In this document: piece after piece, positions 1-12,800 of the stretch
How positions within the stretch are numbered: the first letter of the stretch is position 1
How the letters are laid out: every line of letters begins with the position of its first letter
Assembly: GCF_036370855.1 (NCBI RefSeq)
Contig: NC_088098.1
Coordinates: 38,877,981-38,941,980, forward strand
DNA from: Dromaius novaehollandiae
Taxonomy: Eukaryota; Chordata; Aves; Casuariiformes; Dromaiidae
DNA: 64,000 bases
Reading direction: 5' to 3'
Notes under the pieces: model-generated
The model's input: only the letters and a program-made list of their open reading frames with translations
Databases searched by the model: none
Told to the model about the DNA's origin: nothing
Translations under genes and position numbers: made by a program

Positions 1-603
1 CACACCTACACACCCAGACTGAATCAGAACGACCTCCACTGACAACGGCACAACCTCCTATAGTACTGTGGCAGCATTTCTAGTTAGCAAAAACCCTATC
101 AGTTTTTCCTCAGCATCATAATCATTTCAAGGTACAAGCAAAGAGCTGGGTGAACAGCACTAATTGGCACTTGCCCACAGTGCACATCTCCCTTTCCCAA
201 AGAGCCCAGAGGGACTTCATTTTCATGTCACAAACTCATTCAGATGGTATTCCTCCCAAACACCACAAGGACACAGCAGCATGTGTGATATTTTTGTTCA
301 TTCCCCACTCCCCCAACTAAAAGGTGGTAAAACATGCGAGTGCCGTGAGTGCCTATCCCTGCAGTTGAATAATGTCAGGTGCAACCTGCCATAAGTTCAT
401 GCCTACCATTAGCAGCTAGTGCCCAGGCTTTGAGGGCACAATATACAGTAACCCCTGACAAGGGCCTTGCTCAGAACCAGGGAGCATCACTCAGCCTGAA
501 GCTGCCCACAAAGAGCTGCAGATCACAGCTCCAGGGTGTCGAATGGCAGGGGAGCAAGGGGACAGATGAAATTCAACACTGTAAGCACAGTGCTATTACA
601 CGT

Positions 604-638
<35 letters not shown>

Positions 639-892
639 GATGTGCATAGCTATCCATCCACAACGCTGACAGTAAATCACCTGCTAGCTCTAAGGACAGA
701 GATTTCCAAGGCACTGGGAATCTTGAACACTAAAAATGTCAGCTTAGTGTTAAGTGACAGTAAAAAGCAAAACAACGTTAGCTACAAGGAAGACAGAAAA
801 TACAATCTGATGACCACAAAAAGCCCAGACATGCTCATGCCTTGGATACCATGCACTGTTCTGATCAATTCTTTTTAAAATATACATACACA
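1..892. other. Intergenic, no gene seen
   Basis: Unique-looking moderately AT-rich sequence apart from the CA repeat. The short open frames have no recognisable domain and no consistent splice pattern. Confidence 0.6.
605..636 (+). repeat. (CA)16 microsatellite
   Basis: Uninterrupted CA dinucleotides, alternating purine-pyrimidine, in intergenic DNA. Confidence 0.97.
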
Positions 893-900
893 GCGGCAGT

Positions 901-1109
901 GAGAAAGAAAGAGAAAGAGAAGGAGAAAGAGAAAGAGAAAGAAAGAGAAAGACAAGAAGAAAAAGAAAGAAAGACAGAGGAAGAGAAAGAAAAAGAGAAG
1001 AAAAAGAAAAAGAAAAAGGAAAAAGAAAAAGAAAGAGAATAAGAAAAGGAAAAGGAAAAAGAACAAGAAAAAAAGAAAAAGAAAAAAGAAGAAAAATAAA
1101 AGAAAAAGG
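901..1109 (+). repeat. 209-bp purine-only tract (GAAA/GAGAAA-rich)
   Basis: Only five pyrimidines interrupt 209 bases of A and G. It generates Lys/Glu and Phe/Ser spurious open frames on both strands. Such mirror-like purine runs can form triplex DNA. Confidence 0.95.
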
Positions 1110-4100
1110 TGACGATGATGAACAGAGTCATGGAAAGGTTTTTGTAGGAGAAAGACTAGCCTCTTCTGTTGGAGAAGAAGGGATATGATGTCTATACAAT
1201 TCCTAGTGCCAGGGAGAAGGTGAATAAAGTGCACATTTCATTATTTCTCACCCTAGAAGAACCAAGGGACAGACAGAAAATAGCCTGCCAACAAAGTTAA
1301 CATAAAATAAAGGAAATGGTTCTTCCTTCAACTCACTGCTGAACTATAGAACATGCTGCCTCAGGGGGCTCTGGAGATGCAGAAGAAAAATGGTCCAAAA
1401 AGCAACTAGACACATTCACCCAGGAGAAGGCCACTGTGGCGATTAAAAACAAAAATTTAAACAGGACAAACTCTTCTTTAGACATGTGAAAAAGTGGCTT
1501 CACATAAATCTTTAATTAAAAGTAGGGAAGGAGAATACGTGGCTGAAAATACCTGTTCAAGACAATTAGTAGGAGTAGACAAAAACCCTAGAATAAATAA
1601 GTACTTGTGACAAAAAAGAGCTCAATTACTATCAAAAGTTCAGCTGCTGTGTGCTGGGTGACAGAGCAGTGCTAGAGAGACAATCATGTCCAGGATCAAC
1701 AGGGACTCCAGCAAGAGAAGTGAATGAAAAAGGACTTTGACCCTCAACTCAATAAATTAAGAGGCTGCAATGTATGGCAAGTTCATAGAAAACTCAGTGT
1801 ATCTGCATCAGAAATTCCCCTGGATCTGAATCTAGGTTACATCCCCTGCTGTGAATCATTTCCCCAGCAACTCCCCAATTAGCCGAATGCCCGGTATCCC
1901 TGATGGACCTCATGAAGTAGAGAGCAGTGCACAAGAACCACACCAGCGAGCACAGCGGGCTTGTCAAAGGCTAATGAACTCTTGGGAGAGTCCCTTGCTC
2001 AAATGGGTAATTTCAAGTTTCTCCTTCTGCCGTCCCCTGCTCCCTCTTGAGTATTTAGGTTTGTCTGGCATTTTCCAACCAAATGACAAGGCTGGACAAG
2101 AAGCCTCCTTCTGTCTGCAGGGGTATTGCAGGAAACGAGTTCAAAACAGTTGGGGCTGTTGAGACTTGTTTATTTGATTATGGGTCCCTGAATTCAGGTG
2201 AGACACTCCGCTCTCTGCCCCTTCATCCCTCCCCTTGTGAGATGAATATAGTACCAAGCAATACCACAAGGTCACTAAACATGATAAGAAATAATCTTGG
2301 ATAGAAAAATGTTTGAAATGCAGTTGTTACTGACATTATAACAAAAGCAAAAGACACAGTCACGTTAAAGAAAACAACTAGAAGCTGTCCTCTTATTGCC
2401 GCTACTGTAGCCCTTTTGCCTCTGAAGAAAAACAGGCGGCAAACCTCAGGAGGAGGAGCTGAGAGTCGGAAGAATGTTTCTTCGTGATGTGGCAGAAGCT
2501 GACCTCCTGGCTGAAAAGCTTTGGTTAGTGACGAGAACAAGAAAGACCAGCGATGTTTTGCTTTAGGGTCTCTGAGAGCAGGCCACAAAGGCTCGAGTGC
2601 CGGGTAGTAGGGTCAGCCAGGGATGGGATCCAGTGGTATGCTGGATGGGAGGAGGCAAAAACGTAAAGAGGCAGAGAACCAGGTGAGAAGGTGAGGCACA
2701 ATGAGGCTTCTGCTATAAGAAATGGAAAATACTACTGGAGCCCACTTTCCATTTATTATGCGATGCACACACACCTGAGGAGATTCCTGTTGTTTAATCC
2801 AAGGCTTAAACAAAGGAAAGGCTGAAGATTTGAGCAGCAAATCTATATCTGTACTTTTCAAATATCAAGGGTTACTTCAGCACAGTGATAAATCAAACTC
2901 CCGTCATCCCAGCGAAGATCAGGCAGCTGCTCTCTTATCAGCCCACACAGGGCGAAGCAAGTGTAACACTGGAGTCAGCTGCTTGGCTGGAGCCAGCTGA
3001 TAACAGCACGGACCCGTGGCTGGGTTATTAGCTGAACTCGGCCAGCTTTAGCATCTAGGCCTCGAGGAGAGATTCGTCTGCAGTTTTCGTCCATTTTCTT
3101 CGGTGGGACATACGGATGCAGGTTATTAGCAGATTCCAGGGCAAGAAGCCTGGGAGATTTCACCTAACAGGTTTAAACAAACAGACAAACAAAAATGGGC
3201 AAAAATACAGATTTGGGGTTCTCCAAAGATAAAGCTGATGGGCTCGAAACACAAAGAACAAAACCACACTAGGAAAAAATGTGGCTTTTAAAATTTGTAT
3301 TTTAACAGATTAAAACGCTACAATAAAAAAGGCAAATTATGTTTTGAGTATGCTTGTGGTTTGGATATCTAACAGCTATTAAGAATGCACCTCTTTTAGC
3401 AGCGAAGAAAAGGCCAGAGAGAGAAATATTTCCAGCAATAAGTTGCTTTATGTGATTCTGTTGAGTAAAGAAAGGCCTAGTTTATATCCTGCTGTTTAGT
3501 AACAATTCATTTATATAGCTCTGAGTCATTTTCAACACAGCAGCAGCGTAAGCTGTTTACTGAACTGCTGCAAATTTCTGTGCAGCACTTACGGATAATA
3601 TCTAATGCTTCGTAGCATACCAAATGGTAAATGCCTGCTGAGATCAATTCATACCTGAAGCAAAGCAGAGGTACACAATGAATCTCAAAGGCCAAAACTG
3701 AGCGGAGTTATATCAATCAGAGAACAGAAGGAAGCAAACAAATATCTTTTCTTACTCACAGGTACTGAAGGAGCAGCTAGACCAACTTCAAATTTTCCAG
3801 AACCGTCGCATTAGAGGAAGAGTAGGTTGAACTGATGCATGGAGGCAGGCTTAAATATCACATTGTGCTCTAAGAAACAGGCTGGGGAGAACAAAAAGAG
3901 GCTGCAATTAGAGAAAGGGCCAGTTTCTGTCTTACCTACTGAGGATATAGTATGCAATATTTTAGGACCATGAGTAGGAGTTCTTTTGTTGTTTAATTCA
4001 CGGGGACTGTTCATCACCGCTGCTGGGAAAGACAGTAATCCTCAGCAGAGCTACCAAATTACTTTATGGCAACACAGAAAAAAAAAGCGCTTGAAGTATA

Positions 4101-7100
4101 CATCTCAAGAACAGGATATATGCTAGTCATTTAAAGGCTATTTGTTTCAGCAGCTTACTAGATAGTTTCAGGACATTTGAAGCTTACTGTTCCTTTGCTG
4201 GCACTGGAGGACCATACAACTAGCAAGGCATAGAGAAGTTGCAGCACTTTAGCACCATGTGACATGGTGGTGGCTACTCAGCACCATGTCCTTCCATGGG
4301 AGTGTAGTGTGTGCTCTGCCGTCCTTGCCCAGAGCCAATGGCCGTCACTGTATGGCCTGGGGCACCTCCTGGCAGCTGCTGGAGAAGTCCTCCTTCCTTC
4401 ACTGATAATACACAGAAGCCGTATTTAGGAGCACTGGTCTACTCTCATTTGCCTCTCCACCAAGGGTGTCAAGCTTAAAATGCAAGAGCATCCTTTCTAA
4501 ATGAGTCTTGTGGGATCAGAGATCCTGTGCTTAGCACTGAGATTTATTTTAAAAGAAAACTGCATGTGAAAATCATCAACTGCTGAAAAACACTGCAGAC
4601 TCTAAAGGCTGCTCACGGTGACAACGCACTACCTCTCGAGAAAGACTGAGACAGATTTAAAGCAATGACAAACAAATACAAACCATGCATTTGGGAAGGT
4701 CATTCTAAAATAGCTCTTTTGGCTAATGACAGCTTTATTGCACAGTACGACTTTATTTTCAATTACAACATTTTAATAAATTTGTGCTTTTATTGATTAT
4801 TTTTCAGCCTTTTAAAATTCAGTTTTCAACTTATTTCTTAGCTAATATTAAACATTTCCATCAGTGTTAACTGAACTTAGGGAGCATTTGTGTTTCTAAC
4901 CTGGATTAAGCCTTTTTCCTTATTGTTTTAAATGCATGAAAGTCAACTGCATTTTCTGTTCTCTATGCCACAGTGAATTCTCTGTTGTCAAGATTGTAAA
5001 TGGGCCACATTATTCATGAATTACTAATCCCTGTTGCCGCATTTTCTGTAGAATACATACTATATATAGGCTTTATATTTGGAAAAACGAAGCTGGAGAA
5101 CTATAAGTCTATTTTTCTCATTAGGAGTCTTTAGGATATACCCTAAAAAATAGCAAGATAGTTTAGTCACCATGGATAAATGCAATTCATTAACTGCAAT
5201 GGAAATTAGACCCTTGAATTGAGAGGCTAATTACAATAATTAGATATAAAGCCTGAAAGGAATCTACACAAACTTTTCTTGAAATCTCATTTATACTTAT
5301 GTAAATCTGAAGCAACTCCACTGTCATTTTCTGGATTTATACCCAAGTAATTGAAATCATTAGTTAGCTCCTTTAATCTCTCAATATCAGCAAAAGACAT
5401 CAAAGTAAAACAATTAACAGGTAGGCTGTATGTTTCCCTGTTATTTCTAGATGAACTTAATGTCACAATGCTGTTATTTCCAAAGGTACTTTGGCATTCT
5501 GATGGATTATTTATTAAAAAAAAAAAAAAGCTTGATTAATTTAAAGTGTCATCATCAATTTAAAAGCTGCCAAATTTACAGCATTATCAAAAGAAGAGTT
5601 TCAGTTTCCCTTACTGCTTCTTGCAGGGTAGTCATTATTCTTGATCAGTTGCCTTCTTCCAGAAGGAACTTTCTTCCCCGCTATATTTCTTTCTATCACC
5701 AGCTGTACTGAGACCACAATTTGGAACAAATCAAAAACATTAAATGAAAGCTGTACACAAACCAAGTAGAAAAGTGGAAAAATTCAGTAGGGGAACAGCC
5801 TAACTGATTATATACAGATACGAATTTTAACTGTGTGCCTTTTCTGTGCAGTTGACTTCTATGCAATCATGAGAAAGCACATGCCTTTCTTGGCTTGCAT
5901 TTACTAGAGAGCACCAGAAGATTTCTAACTGTGTGACCTGCTCTTCGCGCCTCCACATCCCATTGGTGATATTTAGTTGTCACTAGAGCTGTGCCAGTCT
6001 GTCTTACACGGAGGTAATGCGAGCTGAGAGGCAGCCTGCCCAGACAGCAGGGAAAAACAGCCCTGCAGTCTGCCTCTGTCTTACATCCAAAATCTGGATT
6101 ACTGCATAACTAATCTAGGTTACTGCATAACTGCTATGATAAATATGGAGAGTTCCCTCATACCCAGCTGGCCTGTGGCAATTACACTCTCATACTTAAA
6201 ATCTGACCAGAAGCAGGGATTAAAAATCTGTAAAACAAACCCTTGCCCACCACAAGAAAATGTTGTTCCCTCCTTTGCAACTGGTTTTCTTCTAAATAAA
6301 AAGTAACCTCAGCCTTGAAGAACTGAAGGAAGCAGAAGCAAGTAGCAGTCTGGAGAAGACCAAATGCTTCAGCGAGAGCTGCTGGCAAACAGACAAAATA
6401 ATATTAACAATAAAGGAGGGAAGCGGGAATGAAGAAGGATGCTAGAGCCTAACGACACCAGTAGTGGCTCAGCCCACAGGGCTCCCCAGATCTGTATCTC
6501 TGGATTTACATCTCACAAGGAAATGTCTGCAAACCTTCTTGGGAGTCCTGGTTCCTCCATCAGCATGTGGTGGCATTTCAAGCAGGCCTACAACGTGGGA
6601 ATGCCTTAACATGGTATCACATGTTGTGATGCAACATCTAGGATAGGAAAGAGGGACTCTAAAGAAAGAAAGAGTCCTCCCTTCATTTGGGGTAAAAAGG
6701 GGATAGAGTGGAGCTAGGCTTTTTAGGCACCTGCTGCTCAGGAGCATCCAGGACACTTGAAGCAGACATGGTATCTGGGGTGAACATCTTATTACTTTGA
6801 AGTGTTGTTGTTTCATTTTCTTTTTTTAAAACTTTTCTCCTGTAGAAGGCTTTCTAGAGTAGCTCCTAGCAATCAAAGAGAGACTGCCAACCTCAGCGTG
6901 GGGGGCCACTGCAGCATGGGGAGCATAGGTAGCTTGTCTCTGAAAGAAAGCCCATTCTGGCTCCCGCAGCTTTGGCAGCTCAGCAGGAACTGGGAGTCAT
7001 TGCCTTGCAGTGAGCAGATATCCCTGGCTGGTTACAAGCATGGCACTCTTAATGAAACCAGAGTCAAATGCAAATAAGCCCCTTCCATCCAGTCCCCAAC

Positions 7101-9250
7101 TCCTAGTCCCATTTCACATCACTTAATGGTCTGAATTCAAATCTGTTGAGTCAATGGAAGCATTTCATCAACTTTACTGAGTTTAGGACCAGCCCTTCTT
7201 AACTGTCCTTTGACGGATAAACCTGAATCTTTGAAACCTCTGTCCCATGGGAACATGTTTTACGGTCTATCTTGACTTCATCAAATAAATAAATAAAACA
7301 TAAAACCTGAAAGAGGTTGCCTTTTCACCAAACACACAGGAGAGTTTAGACTCCACGAGTGTGTACTTGTATCTTTCCCATTTGTGCTCTGGAATTTGAT
7401 TTTTATTTATCAGGACAAATCACTGCAAGTGTCTTCTTTCAACATGCAGTAAGGCAAGGCAGTTTTCCAGCTATGTGTAACCAGGGGCATGAGACCAGTC
7501 TCTCCTGGGCATGGCAGAGCCAAAAAAAGCTTCCCCTCCTTCCCAATTCCATCACTGCTCTGACATTTAATGTCACCTGCACACTGGTGTGGTTGTGGCT
7601 CTCCAGTAAATTTCCTTTTAGCAGCAGTTGGATTTTAACTAAAATCTGCCGATTGCTTTATGAGCAACAATATGTATCAACCTTTCTTAAAAGAAAATTG
7701 GGGTTTCAATTGCTAACTGCACATGATTCAGTTCTCTCTGACTTTCCCACATAACCTTCAGGATAATTAGTTAGCTTTTTCACACAGTCATACATCTCTG
7801 TCCTTTTCCTTGATGCTAGGATGCTCTATCAAAGTAGCTGTGGAAATTGAAGTTCAAAGTCAGAACTTCCGACAACATAGCACATCTCAGGTTACACTGT
7901 TTATTGGAATCCATGAATAAAGATACAATATCCTACACATTGCAGAGCACAAGAATTGCTATAGAAATGGCATCCTGTGCAATAGAAAGTATATTAGATA
8001 GTATGCAGCTTACAACTCAAGCAACTCAGATCACTCCTGGTACCAAAAAATGGTGGCTTTTGGCACCATGGGACAAAATCAGAGCAAAATTACTTCTTTC
8101 TCCTGTGTAAATTAGGGTTGATGCATTGAAATTCAAAAAGTGTGGATTAGGATACCCAAATAAGTACATGGTATTATTTTGACCTAGAGGTCTGAGTAGG
8201 ACCCATTATTAGTGTAAACACAATTTTTCTGGTATTTTCAAGAAACTTATCCTCCAATATCTATGGAGAAAGAGATAAAACTCCAGAGATAAATGAAAAA
8301 TACGTATATATAAGACTCATTATTTTAATGGAAGTAATAAGTCTTCCAAAGTGTAGACTATTTCATGAGGATTGTTAAAGCTGAGCAGTCAAAGTAGAAT
8401 CACAGACATTTTTACTGGCAGTTTATTATATCACACTTTTCTCCTGTGCTGAAGATGAACGCAAAGGTATCTTGGAATAATGTGACACCTATAGTGCACT
8501 GAATGGTCTTCATCTCTATCCGGTTTATTCTAATAATCGTACAGTGTTACACAGGCAGTCAGTGGAACACTTAGTGCTCTCTCCCACTAAACCAAATGAC
8601 ACACTGTAGATAACAAGTCAGCATCTGTTGTTCCCTCAAAAATTAGACCTGGACTTGGATTAAGGAACTAATAAATTAAAATAAATGGCTGCATAGAAGG
8701 AAAAGACAGGGCTTCCTATGCAGTGACCTTCTATATAGCTTTCCCCTGTTGTTTTTAGGAGGCAGATCCAGTGACTGGCAGGCCTGTATGACAACACTCC
8801 TAGACAGTCTGCTATGGAGAAGATCATATAATTGAACTGAACACAATTACACCAAACAAATACTGCACTGGAGCTCTGGACAGCTCTGCAAGCTCAGAAA
8901 TGTTGTTGTGTGGCCACAAACATGCTGAGTATAGTGCTGCTAAAGAACAGAGAACAGTTTCCCACTGATTAGCTCTCCAAAAGTAGTATGATGATCTTTA
9001 CTTGACTGCAAGCATTGGCAGCTTTAGATGGTGAGCCTAAAGTTTTAGATAAAAAAACAACTGAACCTATTCTTGACAGTGTTTCTGTAGGCTGTGATGG
9101 AGTCCAGTGAGGCTCAGACTATAGGCAAACTGCTGTGCTATGCCATTAGTTGTCAGGTTGGATTCCTTAACCATCAGAAAGGACTTTGTGCTGAATCAAA
9201 TTCTGTAGGAGTATATTAAGAATAGGCTGAACAGCTCAGGCCCTCCCAGG
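1110..9250. other. Intergenic, no gene seen
   Basis: AT-rich DNA without recognisable exons. The longest frames (2588-2223 minus, 121 codons; 7359-7754 plus, 131 codons) do not resemble known proteins and are not supported. In mammals this side of BBS10 is a large gene-free interval before NAP1L1, so emptiness is expected. Confidence 0.6.
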
Positions 9251-9830
9251 GATTTGGGTGCAGATTTGGGTGTGTTTCTTTGTGAATCCAGGTGACCATG
9301 AGCAGAAAACAGATGACTGAATGTTCCATTCAGTTGAGATGGGAGTTATGTCCAGCATCATAAACTTCGGCTTCTAAATATGTTTTGTGACAAAATCCCA
9401 AGCATCAGCAGCCAGCTGTGCATGCTAAAGCAGAAACCTCTGAGTTTGCTGACTTTTCCAGAGCCTAGAACCAATTCAGTGATATCAGCGCAGACCTCAG
9501 CACAGCCGCATGTGCATGGTGCCACATGCACAGGAACAGCCACGTCTCTTCCAGGAGTGTGCTTACATCTCTGCCCAGAGCTGTGTCCTGCCAAGTAGAC
9601 CAAACAAGGGAGGTCAGGGCTGGCTTGTGCATTTCTGCACTGCACTGCACTGCAAGCCTGCACATGTCCCATGGCTTAGGTAAAGCAGGGGATTCACCTG
9701 CTCTCAAATGCAGGCAGTGTGTTCTGCCTACATCACATTTTAGGAGCCTGAGTGCTTTTTTGGACCTATGTGCCTGGAGTACTTTAAAAATCACAGAGGG
9801 AGGTGTCTAGGGTCTTCAGCCCGCTCCAGA
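9251..9830. other. Intergenic segment with higher G+C and short repeats
   Basis: It contains an 8-bp inverted repeat, TGTGCATG/CATGCACA, at 9511-9532 and a TGCAC pentamer tandem around 9636-9654. Several overlapping short frames exist on both strands, which suggests composition, not coding. Confidence 0.5.
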
Positions 9831-12800
9831 GTTGTGCAACAGCAGTGTTTGTAGCAAGGTAGGAAAGTCACAGTATCGGATCAGGCATCCAAAGTTCACC
9901 TAGACCCTGTTTTAGGCACCTATTTCGGTGGATCAAGACCTAAATCTATTGCTGTTGACCTCACTGAATAATTAAAAAAATGGGTCCATGTCCTCTTTCC
10001 AAAACTTATTATCATATCTGTGTTTTTCACTTACTTTTTTCTTTTTTTGAGTCATAGTTTAAAGCTTTCTTTCAAGACTTTTTAAAAGAAAATCTGTTTT
10101 GGTCCTCCCTACACAGCTCCTTAGATCTTCCTTCGTGCTTCTGTCTACATTCAAACCACTGGGCTATCCAGTGGCTCCTGAGTCACAGAAATGAATCAGT
10201 GTTGTACAATCTCCTGCACCAGGCAGGGTCTGGTTCAGAAGTATTCCATGCAACCTGGAGCTCCATACACTACCGTGCTCTTTCCTGATGGCAGACAGTG
10301 AACTGGATTAACTGTGCTAAGGAGCCCCTTCTTCACTGTGCGAGCAGACACGCACCTGCCACCCGACAAACGGCGGCTGCCTCCCAGCACGTGACAGGTA
10401 TACTTTAGACCACACAACAGGAAGCACATGCGCTTGCTTGGTTTGTGGACTCTGTGTGTGTTTTCCTTGTCTCATACAGCCAGAAGAGCGCTCACCATCT
10501 GATAAGCCATGGGCATATTTTGTAGCAGGAGAGGCATATGGAAAAAGACTACACATACCCCTCCTTCAGCCAGCTCGGGACGCATGGCTAGGCAGCTCAT
10601 CCCTGCTGAAAGGCTGGCTCGGATGGGAAATGGGCTCCTCTTTGCTCCTTTCAGAAATCATCAATACATGTACCAGCTTTGTGTCTCTCATGAACCTGAA
10701 GACAAGGAAATGAGATTTAAGTGTCACTTTGTTTGTATTTAATTACCACTGTGAGTACGGAATATAACACATGGGAATGTTCCTACTAAGGCTTGTTGTT
10801 TATGCCAGATACTCCGATTACAATTTGTTCCAAGTTGCTTGGAGTTCAAGACATATTTAGTGCGTCAGTAAACTGAAGAACAAATATATGGCTGCATCAG
10901 GGGAAAGGGAAGTGCTCCTTAAAACCACTGCATTTTAAACATTTCACCATACTGCATGCAGAAATCACGAAGATGTGTGGGATTTTTTTCTGTAGTAATA
11001 CAGAAAGGAACTTAAGAAGTTGTTTCTGCTTATTTATTAAAATCTCAGTTTTCCTACAGTAGTCAGAGGCAAAAATCAGAATAAAATATACAGCATCTGT
11101 GATTCTGGCAAAAACAGTTTTCTATACTTCACAAAAAGATAATCAACAGACTGAGAGGAGGTCCAGTACATTTTATTTATTTTCTAACAAGAAGTGATAG
11201 CACATGCATCCATTTTTGGATTCCCAGAGATTTAAAGCATGGCCTGAAACCTTTATAAATATAAAGCCCTCTATTATCTCATGATGAAAAATTAATCATA
11301 GAGGCATTAAGTGACTTACCTCAGGCTTTGCAGTAAATTAGTGGCAGCTCTGATAAAAGCCTGGGGTCTTAATCTCTGTCTCCTGCTCTAGCCAATGCCT
11401 AGTATCTCACTATATTTGACAATTATTCCCATAGAAGGCCAACTATTGGTTAGTTATTTTTACTAGAAATGTATGTTGCTATCTCACCATTGCCCTGATT
11501 ATATCAATAATAGCAAACTACGTATATGATGATACTGACCAACTATAAAGCCATCCCAGAAATTTCTGGTAAGTAAAAACCATTTTAGGAGGATCCAGTT
11601 ATCATCAACTTTAAGATTTTAATTTTCTGCTGCTTATTATGTTGAAAAGTTTTAAAAGTCCTCATCATTTGCCTTCTTTAAATTGAATATTCATATCTGC
11701 TACTCTCTATTGAATTGTTCCATGACTGTGTTTCATTACAACTATTTTTGAACAGGGCAGTTAAAATATATGTGAACAGATAAGTAATAAGTCAAGAGAG
11801 ATTCTGGCACCCAAGATGTTACCAGAACATGACAGCTCTCAACCATTAAGGAAAATACATGCATAAATAATGGCCAGTGTCACATGGCACTTCAAAACAG
11901 TGCAAGGAAGGAAAATTAGTGAGAGAAAATATGACAAGTCACAACTATGGAAACTAAAGAAAGGTACACACATACACATTTCTTCTACAGATGTGAGTGC
12001 CTTTGTAAGTGGAACAGATTTATTATAAGCTCAAAACTAGAGCATTTAGTACACTCACAATGACAAGTGCAATAACATTAGGAGCTGTAGAGGCAGCATT
12101 TCAAAGCAGTAGCATTTATTCTAACTTCTGATGTTAACACCCACTCATTCTGACGCCAGAAATCCAGAGGGAATAACGATGAGCAATTTATTTTTCTTAA
12201 GTATAATTGCATTTCAATGCAGATTCAGACTTTGCTATAAACCTGAACAGCACCAAAATGTAAAGGCAAAATTGTTAAAAAGCTTTATAATTTATGAGAT
12301 ACTAAACACAGTTTGCCAACACTGCTGATTTGGGACCCAGTTCTAACCTCAGGCATACACTGTTATAAAACTCTAGAAGACAAAATTCACTATATTTCCT
12401 CTATGGTTCACCATAATACATTTCCAAGATGCTTAGAGTTGTTTGCCACATGTTTATAATAATTTGATCTTTCCAGTTAAAAGTCAGCCAAAGACAGTTA
12501 CCGAATCAATAAACATTTTTGAGAACTTTGATAAGTCATATTTATAAAACCCTATCAACACCACAAAATGAATGGTTAAATCTCAAGCATGTTTAATGCA
12601 ATAGCAAGATGTTGCTAATTGCAAAAACAAGATCTATGCTCTTGTTCATGCATTTTATTTTAACCATCTTTTTTCAGGAGGAAAAACAACGAGAACTATT
12701 TACTAGAAAAAAACTGGTATAGATCATCTTCCATTCCAAAGTATACGTAATCAATTATATTGGTCTGATATCTGTAAATTTAATATCTTCTGTTTAGAAT

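Noticed and set aside
842-1234. Lys/Glu-rich and Phe/Ser-rich frames around 0.9-1.2 kb
   Set aside because: They are translations of the purine tract on either strand, not genes.
1330-1450. Possible old CR1-like fragment (words such as CATGCTGCCTCAGGGGGCTCTGG)
   Set aside because: Too short and diverged, and no CR1 3'-terminal repeat is present.
2223-2588. 121-codon hydrophobic minus frame
   Set aside because: No family resemblance, no splice or promoter context, and isolated in intergenic DNA. Kept as chance.
7359-7754. 131-codon plus frame
   Set aside because: No recognisable protein; moderate length by chance in a long intergenic region.
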